In this document: piece by piece, positions 1 through 7,360 of the stretch | Position numbering within the stretch: the stretch's first letter is position 1 | How the letters are laid out: each line of letters opens with the position of its first letter | Notes under the pieces: model-generated | The model's input: the letters and a program-made list of their open reading frames with translations, nothing else | The model's database searches: none | Told to the model about the DNA's origin: nothing | Assembly (NCBI GenBank): GCA_036558265.1 | Contig: DATBFY010000728.1 | Span: 1-16,594 of the forward strand | DNA from: RYN-433 sp036558265 | GTDB lineage: Bacteria; Planctomycetota; Phycisphaerae; Tepidisphaerales; Tepidisphaeraceae | Direction: 5' to 3' | DNA length: 16,594 nt | Made by a program: the position numbers and the translations under genes

Positions 1-1
1 G

Positions 2-1750
2 GCGGCGCCGCCGAACCTGCGGGGGACGATGAACGGGCATTGGAACATCGAATTGCCGGAGTTCGACAAGAACCGGATGACGGTGGAGGGGAAGTACGAG
101 CTGTTGAACGTGGCGCGGTTCGTGCCGCCGGCGCCGACCACGTCGCCCGCGGTGGCGGCGGCGCTGGACACCGGGGCCGGCGGACCCCGGGCGTCGACGA
201 TGCCGGCGGCGGTGCAGGCGTCGCACGTGAGCCAGGTGAAGGGTCCGGCGGTGGTGAGCGTGCCCGCGACAACGGGGCCGGTCAAAACGACCCTCACATC
301 GAATACCGGGAGACGGGGACAAACTCCCACGACGCAGGTGGCGCTCATCCCCATCGCGGATCGCATCGAGGGCGGGATCATCGCCCGGGACGGGAACGTG
401 CGGCTCGAGCCGATCGTCCTGCGGCGCAAGGGGGGGCGTGCCGACGCGAAGATCTCGTTCCCGCTGAATGCGCCGCGGCAGATGCACGTGGAATCGACGG
501 TGGCGGCGTGGCCGGTGGAGTATTCCGCCGGGCGCGCCCGTTACCGCGAGAACTCGCTGATCTGGTTGCAGACCGAACTCGACGCCGACCTCAAAGCGCT
601 GACGGCCAAGGGGCGCGTGGCGAACTTCCGGGCGGACGTACCGATCAAGCAAGGTCAGAGCATCATCATCAATGCCAGCGCGAACATCGACGGCCGCGCG
701 CTGGACGTCACGTCGATCCGCGGCGAAGGACTGGGCGGGGAGATCACGGGCGACGGCATCCTCCACCTGGGTAATCCGCTACAGAGCTCGGGCCGGGTGG
801 ATTGGCGCAACGTCGGTGCCGACGCGATCGCGGCGCTATATCCCGCGGTGGGGGGCCTGGCGGGGCGGTTTTCGGGCTCGGTGCGGTTTTCGCCGACCTC
901 GCCGGACCGCAATCCGGACGCGACCGGGCCGTTCGCGCTGCAGGGAAGTGTGCAGGCATCGCCCGACGCGACGCTGAAAGGCATGCACATCGGCGACGCG
1001 GATTTCATCGTTTACGCCGACTACCAGCGGGCGGTGATGCAGCGATTGAACTGGAAGATCGCCGGGGGAGAGTTGAGGGCTTGGACGCGCGTGACGTGGC
1101 ACGACCGCGACCCGTTCGTGCACGTGGTGGTGGATTTCGACAAGCTGAACCTTGACGAGATCGTGCGCGCGGCGCGTCCGGCGGGCCAGGAGCACAAGCC
1201 GGTGCCCGGGCGCGTCACCGGTCACGCGATCGCGGCGGCGAACCCGCTCACCGTTCGCGGTCGGAAGGAAGCGTCCGGCGAGGTCGAGATGCGCCTGACG
1301 GAGTCGGACCTGGTGAACGTCGCAACGGTCAACCTGCTCTACAACGTGCTGTCGGTGAAACTCGGACCGTACGAGCCGACGGGGCGAGGCTACATCATGG
1401 CGCGGCTCGAGGGGGAACGCCTGGAGATCCCGGTGGTGCGGTACTTCAACCGGGGTGTGGACCTGTGGTCGAACGCGGCGGTGGTGAACGTGTTCCTGGG
1501 CGCCAACAGTCCGGTCGAGGGGACGGCGGCGGCGTCGGCGCGCCCGCTGAAGGACCTGAAGCTGCCGTTCATGGCCGACGTGGATCAGGTGCTGCGGGCG
1601 TTGCAGGGCGCCGTGGCGACGGCGAGCATCCAGGGGACGGTGGGCAAGCCCGCGCCCAAGGTGATCCCGTTCGCACTGACGGGGGATGCATTCCGGCGGT
1701 TCATGCTGGGGGAGGTGAGGAACGAGGTGCGGGGGACGGCGGGGCGGTGA
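2..1750 (+). CDS. AsmA/TamB-like envelope protein, C-terminal part (5' end outside window)
   Basis: The reading frame is open from the window edge to the TGA at 1748-1750, so the true start lies upstream; an in-frame ATG at 29 need not be the start. The roughly 580 visible residues are rich in short beta-strand patterns (alternating hydrophobic residues, as in GGEITGDGILHLGNP and ASIQGTVGKPAPKVIPFAL), which is typical of the repeating beta-groove of AsmA/TamB/DUF748 proteins. These proteins span the periplasm and are thought to carry phospholipid between membranes or help outer-membrane assembly. The final 170 residues (from about GEVEMRLTESDLVNVATVNLLYNVLSV) resemble the AsmA-like C-terminal region. 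Residues 35-105 of the visible part are low-complexity Ala/Pro/Thr, probably a linker. No TM or signal can be judged because the N-terminus is missing. The family is supported by composition and pattern, not by catalytic motifs. Confidence 0.6.
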   Translation, partial: AAPPNLRGTMNGHWNIELPEFDKNRMTVEGKYELLNVARFVPPAPTTSPAVAAALDTGAGGPRASTMPAAVQASHVSQVKGPAVVSVPATTGPVKTTLTSNTGRRGQTPTTQVALIPIADRIEGGIIARDGNVRLEPIVLRRKGGRADAKISFPLNAPRQMHVESTVAAWPVEYSAGRARYRENSLIWLQTELDADLKALTAKGRVANFRADVPIKQGQSIIINASANIDGRALDVTSIRGEGLGGEITGDGILHLGNPLQSSGRVDWRNVGADAIAALYPAVGGLAGRFSGSVRFSPTSPDRNPDATGPFALQGSVQASPDATLKGMHIGDADFIVYADYQRAVMQRLNWKIAGGELRAWTRVTWHDRDPFVHVVVDFDKLNLDEIVRAARPAGQEHKPVPGRVTGHAIAAANPLTVRGRKEASGEVEMRLTESDLVNVATVNLLYNVLSVKLGPYEPTGRGYIMARLEGERLEIPVVRYFNRGVDLWSNAAVVNVFLGANSPVEGTAAASARPLKDLKLPFMADVDQVLRALQGAVATASIQGTVGKPAPKVIPFALTGDAFRRFMLGEVRNEVRGTAGR

Positions 1751-1800
1751 GATGCACCTTGGGATCGCGCTCCTCTTTGGGTCGCGGCAAAACGGGCGAG

Positions 1801-1809
1801 TGCTATACT
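1801..1809 (+). promoter_or_regulatory. Extended -10 element, near-leaderless promoter of the kinase-like gene
   Basis: The sequence TGCTATACT has the hexamer TATACT at 1804-1809 preceded by an extended TGn motif. The hexamer ends 9 bases before the GTG start at 1819, so a sigma-70-type start site would fall within a few bases of the start codon. No Shine-Dalgarno is present between them. No good -35 is seen at 16-18 bases; TTTGGGTC at 1776-1783 is too far away (about 20-21 bases) but recurs at the citrate synthase promoter. Confidence 0.55.
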
Positions 1810-1818
1810 CCGTCTCCC

Positions 1819-2610
1819 GTGTCTGTGCCGGTCAACCCATCGACGTCGCGCGATCGCACCCTCTATTCATTGCGTGCCCTGGGGCGGGCGGATCTGCCCG
1901 CACAGTTCAGTCTTGGCGGCGTAACCTACCGGCACGAGCGGACGATCAAGCACGACTTTTTCGCGGCCACGGGGTTCTACCTTTCGCCCGATGGCGAGCG
2001 GGTGGTTCTGAAAGTGGGGCGGACGGCCGATTATGCCGGGTTGCCGCTGACGTGGCTGGGGCGGTGGCTTTGCGAGCGGGAGTCGCGATTCTATCAGGCC
2101 TGTGCGGATCTGCCCAACGTGCCCAAGTGGCTGGGGAACGTCGGGGTGACGGGCTTCGCCCACGCCTACGTGCCGGGAAGGCCGTTGTCGAAGGAGCATC
2201 CGATTCCTGATGGGATGTTTGATGAGCTGTTCGCGCTTCTGGCGGAGCTTCACCGGCGGAAGATCGCTTACGTGGACACGAACAAGCCGCAGAACATCCT
2301 GCAGGGGGAGGATGGTCGGCCGCACCTGATCGATTTTCAGATCAGCTTCGGGCTGGCGGATTTCGGGGATAACTTCCTGACGCGGGCGATCCTGCGACGG
2401 CTGCAGAAGGAGGATCGGTATCACGTCCTCAAGCACAAGCGGAAGCTGCGGCCGGATCTGTTGACGGCCGAGGAACGGGCGCGCGCGGGGAAGATCAGTT
2501 GGTTCATCAAGGCGCATCGGTGGGTGACCAGGCCATATTTCTTGATCCGGCGGCGGACGTTCAGGCGCCTGGAGCGGACGGGGCAGGTTGCGCCGGAGGG
2601 GTCGAAGTGA
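1819..2610 (+). CDS. Atypical kinase-fold protein (LPS kinase/RIO-like)
   Basis: A 263-residue protein with the skeleton of a small kinase-like phosphotransferase. Visible elements are the strand-3 lysine in VVLKVGR (K65), a possible helix-C glutamate (E86 or E88), a hinge-like VPGRPL (118-123), a catalytic-loop equivalent YVDTNKPQNIL (D153, N159) and the metal-binding IDFQ (D172), where eukaryotic-type kinases have DFG. This arrangement resembles Kdo/WaaP heptose kinases, RIO kinases and aminoglycoside-phosphotransferase-like enzymes, so the substrate could be a lipid, sugar or protein. There is no signal peptide, so it is cytoplasmic or peripheral, and the basic C-terminus (about 205-263) may bind membrane or nucleic acid. 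GTG at 1819 is chosen because the conserved fold begins soon after, and the open frame upstream to 1465 lies inside the preceding gene. GTG at 1825 is an alternative. Confidence 0.65.
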   Translation: MSVPVNPSTSRDRTLYSLRALGRADLPAQFSLGGVTYRHERTIKHDFFAATGFYLSPDGERVVLKVGRTADYAGLPLTWLGRWLCERESRFYQACADLPNVPKWLGNVGVTGFAHAYVPGRPLSKEHPIPDGMFDELFALLAELHRRKIAYVDTNKPQNILQGEDGRPHLIDFQISFGLADFGDNFLTRAILRRLQKEDRYHVLKHKRKLRPDLLTAEERARAGKISWFIKAHRWVTRPYFLIRRRTFRRLERTGQVAPEGSK

Positions 2611-2654
2611 CAGATCGTGCCGCGGGTCGGTGATCTTTCAAAAGCAGCGAAACG

Positions 2655-2684
2655 CTTACCCGTTCACGCGGCGTTGTCTATACT
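2655..2684 (+). promoter_or_regulatory. Near-leaderless promoter of mqnE
   Basis: TATACT at 2679-2684 ends exactly 9 bases before the mqnE ATG at 2694, the same distance as at the kinase-like gene. CTTACC at 2655-2660 lies 18 bases upstream and matches 3 of 6 positions of the -35 consensus. The 9 bases before the start contain no Shine-Dalgarno. Confidence 0.55.
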
Positions 2685-2693
2685 GCCTCATCG

Positions 2694-3836
2694 ATGCCCA
2701 AGCCGATTGATATCCTCGACCCCGCCCTTCGGCCGATCGCGGAGAAGGTGTTCGAGGGGACACCGCTGTCGCGGGAAGATGGGCTGGCGCTTTACGGGTC
2801 GCGAGACCTGCACGGCATCGGCCGGCTGGCCCATCATGTGCGGACGCGGCTGCACGGAGACCGGGCGTATTACAACCGCAACCGGCATATCAACTACACG
2901 AACGTCTGCGCGCTCTCGTGCAAGTTCTGCTCGTTCTATCGCAAGCGCGGGGAGGAGGGCGCTTACGAGATGCCGGTCGAGCAGGTGGTGGCGACGGCGG
3001 TCAAGGCAAGGCAGGCGGGGGCGACGGAGGTACACATCGTCGGCGGGCTCCATCCGTGGCTGAAGTTCGATTATTACCTGGAGATGCTGCGGGGGATCCG
3101 CTCGGCGGCGCCGGAACTGCACGTCAAGGCGTTCACGGCGATCGAGATCATCCACTTCGGGCGGATCGCGCGCCTGCCGATCCGCGAGGTGCTGGTCGCG
3201 CTCAAGGAGGCCGGCTTGGGGAGCCTGCCCGGCGGCGGGGCGGAGATCTTCGATGACCGCGTGCACGATGAGGTGTTCAAGGGGAAGGTGCGGGCGGACA
3301 AGTGGTTCGAGGTGCATCGGACGGCGCATTCGCTGGGGATTTACAGCAACGCGACGATGCTGTACGGGCACGTGGAGACGCCCGCCGAGCGGGTCGGCCA
3401 CTTCATCGCGTTGCGTGAATTACAGCGGGAATCGCTCGGGTCGTCGCCGGCGCACTTCAACTGCTGCATTCCGCTGTCGTTCATCCCGGAACGATCGGAG
3501 CTGGGGCATCTGCCGGGACCGACCGGGCTGACGGATCTGAAGACGCTGGCGATCGCGCGGCTGATGCTGGATAACATCGCGCATATCAAGGCGTTCTGGA
3601 TCATGCAGGGGGTGGGGCTTTCGCAGCTTGCGCTGGATTACGGGTGTGATGATCTGGACGGGACGGTGGTCTGGTATGACATCACCAAGCGCGAGGGGCA
3701 CGGGACGACGCACCAGGAATTGCACGAGCAGGATTTGCGCCGGCTGATCCGGGAGGCGGGGAAGACGCCGGTGGAGCGGGATACGCTGTATCGGGAGGTG
3801 GGACGGGGAGCCGCGACGGCGGTCATGAGCGCCTGA
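2694..3836 (+). CDS. mqnE: Aminofutalosine synthase MqnE (radical SAM)
   Basis: MqnE joins a chorismate-derived enolpyruvyl benzoate to S-adenosylmethionine, giving aminofutalosine in the futalosine route to menaquinone. The 380-residue length fits the family. The radical-SAM cluster motif CxxxCxxC is seen as CALSCKFC (C72, C76, C79), just after the conserved RHINYTNVC. MqnE-type blocks follow: GGLHPWLKFDYYLEML, HVKAFTAIEIIHF, EAGLGSLPGGGAEIF, RTAHSLGIYSNATMLYGHVETP and, later, KAFWIMQGVGLSQLALDYGCDDLDGTVV. The paralogue MqnC has a related fold, but the KAFTAIEI and PGGGAEIF context favours MqnE. Other mqn genes are not in the window, so they must lie elsewhere. The gene appears to have its own promoter with almost no leader, and its last 14 bases overlap the convergent gene on the other strand. 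The annotation is secure. Confidence 0.92.
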   Translation: MPKPIDILDPALRPIAEKVFEGTPLSREDGLALYGSRDLHGIGRLAHHVRTRLHGDRAYYNRNRHINYTNVCALSCKFCSFYRKRGEEGAYEMPVEQVVATAVKARQAGATEVHIVGGLHPWLKFDYYLEMLRGIRSAAPELHVKAFTAIEIIHFGRIARLPIREVLVALKEAGLGSLPGGGAEIFDDRVHDEVFKGKVRADKWFEVHRTAHSLGIYSNATMLYGHVETPAERVGHFIALRELQRESLGSSPAHFNCCIPLSFIPERSELGHLPGPTGLTDLKTLAIARLMLDNIAHIKAFWIMQGVGLSQLALDYGCDDLDGTVVWYDITKREGHGTTHQELHEQDLRRLIREAGKTPVERDTLYREVGRGAATAVMSA

Positions 3837-4503
3837 GGCGTGGGTAGACGGCGCCATCGGCCTGGGTCGCGGCGCCGAAGCGCGTCAGCAACTGCGCGAA
3901 TTCATCGACGACGATTTGGAGCGTCGATTCGCAAGACGCCTGGATCGAGCTGTAGATGACGCCGATTACGTCGCGGGTGTGGTCTTTCAGCTTGCCGGTC
4001 ATCGAATCCTTGATGGGGTTGCCCAGGGGAATGCTCACGCCGTCGTCCTGCCGCGCGCAGACGCAGATCAGGCCCTCGAGTTCGATCTCCTGGCCGGTGG
4101 GATTGAAGACGTAGCGCTCGCCGTGGCGGCCGCAGCGGATCTCGACGTTTTCGCCGACGGCGGCGAGGTCGAGCAGGGAAATGGGCAGGCCGGATTCGAG
4201 CGACAGCAAGTTGTTGATGTCCACCAGGTTGTTGATGCGGGGGAAGCGGCCTTCGCGGGCGCACTGGGCGAGGTATTCGCTCGCGGGCTTGTTGCGGCCG
4301 GCGGGTTTGAAGCCGCCCTTGCGGAGCATGGCGCGGACGGCGTCCTTCACGGGCGGGGGAGGGAAATCTTCAGCGCTTCGGCGGGCGATCAGGTCGTCGA
4401 GTCGGGCGGCCAAATCCGGCGGGGCGGGGGCGACGGTCACGCCGCGCGCCACGACGACGCCGGCGCGAAAATCGGCATCGTTGAAATCGATGCGCAGGTC
4501 CAT
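3823..4503 (-). CDS. Stand-alone B3/B4 (Phe-tRNA synthetase beta-like) domain protein
   Basis: A 226-residue protein whose central part, RFPRINNLVDINNLLSLESG followed by LPISLLDLAAV, matches the B3/B4 domain of the phenylalanyl-tRNA synthetase beta subunit, here without the synthetase. Solo B3/B4 proteins are known in many bacteria; an editing or RNA-related role has been suggested by homology, but their function is not established. The N-terminal third (FKPAGRNKPASEYLAQ) also fits the family. Later blocks include YVFNPTGQEIELEGLICVC, DSMTGKLKDHTRDVIGVIYSS and a helical C-terminus (CESTLQIVVDEFAQLL). No signal peptide or TM is seen. ATG at 4503 begins the conserved-looking N-terminus; no clear Shine-Dalgarno precedes it. 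The stop lies 14 bases inside mqnE on the opposite strand. The gene is divergent from citrate synthase across a 200-base gap. Confidence 0.8.
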   Translation of the reverse strand: MDLRIDFNDADFRAGVVVARGVTVAPAPPDLAARLDDLIARRSAEDFPPPPVKDAVRAMLRKGGFKPAGRNKPASEYLAQCAREGRFPRINNLVDINNLLSLESGLPISLLDLAAVGENVEIRCGRHGERYVFNPTGQEIELEGLICVCARQDDGVSIPLGNPIKDSMTGKLKDHTRDVIGVIYSSIQASCESTLQIVVDEFAQLLTRFGAATQADGAVYPRLRRS

Positions 4504-4574
4504 GCGGGCAACCTATCGTGAGCGACGCCAGCGGTCGAGCCCGGGACCCCATCGCGGACACGCGGGGGCGCGGT

Positions 4575-4603
4575 TTGGGTCTGTCCGACTCCCCTGCTAT
4601 ACT
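4575..4603 (+). promoter_or_regulatory. Promoter of citrate synthase gene
   Basis: TTGGGT at 4575-4580 and TATACT at 4598-4603 are separated by 17 bases, and the -10 is extended by TGC. The predicted start site is near 4610, giving a leader of about 95 bases before the ATG at 4704. That leader contains the GAC repeat. This is the best-formed sigma-70-like promoter on the plus strand in the left half of the window. The rest of the 4504-4703 gap shows no gene. Confidence 0.6.
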
Positions 4604-4660
4604 CCGCCAGACCGCCCGCGGTCCCTCGTGAATCGCGCGGGTCGCGGCGGCGGCTCGAAT

Positions 4661-4680
4661 GACGACGACGACGACGACGA
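4661..4680 (+). repeat. GAC trinucleotide repeat in the citrate synthase leader
   Basis: Six complete GAC units plus a partial one run without interruption. They follow an ATG at 4659 that is in frame with citrate synthase, so translation from that ATG would add 15 residues beginning Met-(Thr)6. No Shine-Dalgarno precedes 4659, so I treat the repeat as untranslated leader. Confidence 0.75.
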
Positions 4681-4703
4681 GAGGTTCAGGAACAGGTAGG
4701 CTT

Positions 4704-5984
<1,281 letters not shown>

Positions 5985-6010
5985 GGCGGGGCGCGAAGAA
6001 CCAATGCGTT

Positions 6011-6095
6011 GATGGAGGATAACGGATGGAAGATGGAGCAACACAAGGCATGAACGCGAGTGATCGTCCTCCATCCTCCATCCTCCATCCTCCAC
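6011..6095 (+). repeat. Heptamer tandem array CCTCCAT with an upstream inverted arm
   Basis: Positions 6068-6095 hold three perfect copies of CCTCCAT and a fourth with a changed last base. At 6011-6020 and 6024-6038 the complementary orientation appears (GATGGAGGAT; GGATGGAAGATGGAG). The 15-base arm 6024-6038 pairs with 6069-6083 with one mismatch, so the transcript could fold into a long hairpin with a loop of about 30 bases. The array lies inside the start region of the lipoprotein gene. I recall the same heptamer giving spurious MEDGGWRMEDGG peptides in planctomycete annotations. Confidence 0.8.
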
Positions 6096-6556
6096 CTTCG
6101 TTTTTCCTTGCCTCGCTGGCGCTGCTCCTCCCCGGCTGCGTCGAGCAGACGATGGAGATCAAGAGCGATCCCCCCAACGCGCTGGTTTACCTGAATGACC
6201 AGGAGGTCGGACGCACGCCGGTCACGCGCGATTTCAAGTGGTACGGCGATTACGACGTCCAACTTCGACTGGAAGGCCACGAGGCGCTCAAAACCCACCA
6301 GAAGGTGATCGCGCCGGCGTGGAACTGGGTTCCCTTCGACCTGTTCGCCAACCTGCTCCCCTTCACCTTCAAGGACCACCGCAGTTACAGCTACACGCTC
6401 ACGCCCCTCGACCCGGCGAAGGACCATCCGCAGGGCCTGCTCGACCGCGCCGAGTATCTGAAGGACAAGCTCGAGTCCGGTCCGTTCACCCGCGTGGCGA
6501 CGCCAAGGCGGACGACGACCACGAGATCCACCGCGCCGGCGACGCGACCGGGATAG
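6026..6556 (+). CDS. PEGA-domain lipoprotein
   Basis: A 176-residue protein with an N-terminal lipoprotein signal. The hydrophobic stretch FFLASLALLLPG ends at the lipidation cysteine C38 (lipobox LPGC). A PEGA domain follows (residues 44-86: SDPPNALVYLNDQEVGRTPV, then the strand DVQLRLEGHEA), a small beta fold common in surface and envelope proteins of many bacteria. A conserved-looking block WNWVPFDLFANLLPFTFKDH and a Thr/Arg-rich tail complete it. ATG at 6026 has GGAGG (6014-6018) with 7-base spacing, formed by the heptamer repeat itself; ATG at 6050 (Met9) is an alternative with a poorer site. Residues 15-24 before the hydrophobic core are encoded by the repeat array, making an unusual Pro-rich n-region. 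The gene ends 3 bases before the end of the convergent methyltransferase gene. Its function is unknown beyond being an anchored envelope protein. Confidence 0.78.
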   Translation: MEDGATQGMNASDRPPSSILHPPPSFFLASLALLLPGCVEQTMEIKSDPPNALVYLNDQEVGRTPVTRDFKWYGDYDVQLRLEGHEALKTHQKVIAPAWNWVPFDLFANLLPFTFKDHRSYSYTLTPLDPAKDHPQGLLDRAEYLKDKLESGPFTRVATPRRTTTTRSTAPATRPG

Positions 6557-6559
6557 CGT

Positions 6560-7231
6560 TCAGGCGGCGACCGTGCGCAATTGCTTGAGCGGTTGTGACC
6601 TGCCTCGCAGGGCCGACTTGTCGTTGTTGATCACGACGGTCTCCCACAGGTCGATGCTGTCGAGCTTGTAGCGGTAATCGATCGTCACGCCGGTGCGCTT
6701 GATCAGATCCTGGAGCGCCAGGTCGCTGCGCCAGCCGAGTTTGGTGCAGAGCGGGCAAAGCCACTTCTCGATCAGCGCGATGAAGCGATTGGTGGACTGG
6801 AAGTGGTTGACGATGACGATGCGGGCGCCCCCCCTGGCGACACGCTGCGCCTCCATGACCAGTTTGTACGGGTCGGAGACGACGCTGATCACGTGACTGA
6901 TGAAGACGTGATCGAACGTGTTGTCGGCGAAGGGGAGCTTGAGGGCGTCGGCCTGGAAAACGATGGCGTGGGTCATGTTGCGGGCGGCGATCTTCTTGCG
7001 CGCCTCGCGCAGCATGCCCGACGAGAGGTCCACGCCGACGACGCGGGCATGCTGGGGGTAGTATGCCAGGCTCGCGCCCGTGCCGATTCCCAGGTCGAGC
7101 ACGCGTTCGTGCTCGTTGATGTTCATATGCCCGATCGCCCGGGCGATGCGTTTGCGCACGAGGCGCCCGAACGTGGCGTCGTAGAAGTTCGAGTGGATGT
7201 CGTAGATGAGCTTGGTGGTGGATTCCTGCAT
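6560..7231 (-). CDS. Class I SAM methyltransferase, PmtA/UbiE-like
   Basis: A 223-residue cytoplasmic methyltransferase with the SAM-binding motif I VLDLGIGTGAS (44-54), the acidic end of strand 2 VVGVDLS (64-70), motif II-like VFQADALKLPFADNTFDHVF (91-110) and the post-motif block QRVARGGARIVIVNHF (129-144). The spacing of ISHVISVVSDP and the later LCPLCTKLGWRSDL resemble Rhodobacter-type phosphatidylethanolamine N-methyltransferases (PmtA), which convert PE to phosphatidylcholine. A MenG/UbiE quinone methyltransferase is the main alternative, and mqnE in the same window shows that menaquinone is made. ATG at 7231 has a purine-rich AGGGAAGG about 6-14 bases upstream. The gene follows the esterase on the same strand after 129 bases that contain a promoter candidate and an inverted repeat, so it is probably transcribed separately. 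Confidence 0.75.
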   Translation of the reverse strand: MQESTTKLIYDIHSNFYDATFGRLVRKRIARAIGHMNINEHERVLDLGIGTGASLAYYPQHARVVGVDLSSGMLREARKKIAARNMTHAIVFQADALKLPFADNTFDHVFISHVISVVSDPYKLVMEAQRVARGGARIVIVNHFQSTNRFIALIEKWLCPLCTKLGWRSDLALQDLIKRTGVTIDYRYKLDSIDLWETVVINNDKSALRGRSQPLKQLRTVAA

Positions 7232-7258
7232 CGCCAGCCTTCCCTGCTGCGGTCGAAC

Positions 7259-7288
7259 ATGTTAGCGGCTGCCATCCGCCGGACGCAA
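7259..7288 (-). promoter_or_regulatory. Candidate promoter of the methyltransferase gene
   Basis: Read on the minus strand, TTGCGT (7288-7283) and TAACAT (7264-7259) are separated by 18 bases. The hexamers match 4 of 6 and 4 of 6 consensus positions. The predicted start is about 20 bases before the start codon at 7231, leaving room for the AGGGAAGG ribosome site. Confidence 0.4.
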
Positions 7289-7290
7289 CC

Positions 7291-7322
7291 ACCGCGCCGC
7301 ACACTCTATAGACCGGCGCGGT
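7291..7322. promoter_or_regulatory. 9-base inverted repeat upstream of the methyltransferase gene
   Basis: ACCGCGCCG (7291-7299) and CGGCGCGGT (7314-7322) are perfect complements around a 14-base centre that contains CTATAG. There is no U-tract on either side, so it is not a standard terminator. It lies between the esterase stop and the methyltransferase promoter and could be an operator or an mRNA end-stabilising hairpin for the esterase transcript. Confidence 0.45.
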
Positions 7323-7360
7323 CGTTGCCAACTGCCGGGGTGCGCGGATTTTGCCTCGGC

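Noticed and set aside
40..774. Long open frame in another frame of the AsmA-like gene, and similar frames such as 655-1008 (-) and 836-1225 (-)
   Set aside because: These are high-GC shadows: Arg/Gly/Ala-rich translations without domains, fully inside a frame with beta-strand periodicity.
1465..1818. N-terminal extension of the kinase-like frame
   Set aside because: It overlaps the AsmA-like gene and translates to low-complexity Gly/Ala/Arg; conserved kinase-like sequence begins after GTG 1819, which also follows a promoter.
2611..2640. Possible terminator with AGATC/GATCT arms after the kinase-like gene
   Set aside because: Arms are only 5 bases with a long loop and the T-run is three bases; too weak to call.
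4181..4699. Frame antisense to the B3/B4 gene
   Set aside because: Arg/Ser-rich shadow without recognisable domain; the minus-strand gene has clear B3/B4 motifs.
4659..4703. Start of citrate synthase at ATG 4659
   Set aside because: It would add Met-(Thr)6 and a low-complexity stretch; no ribosome site precedes it, while AGGTAGG precedes ATG 4704 and gives the family length.
6011..6095. CRISPR-like array
   Set aside because: The repeats are 7-base units without spacers, so it is a simple tandem repeat.
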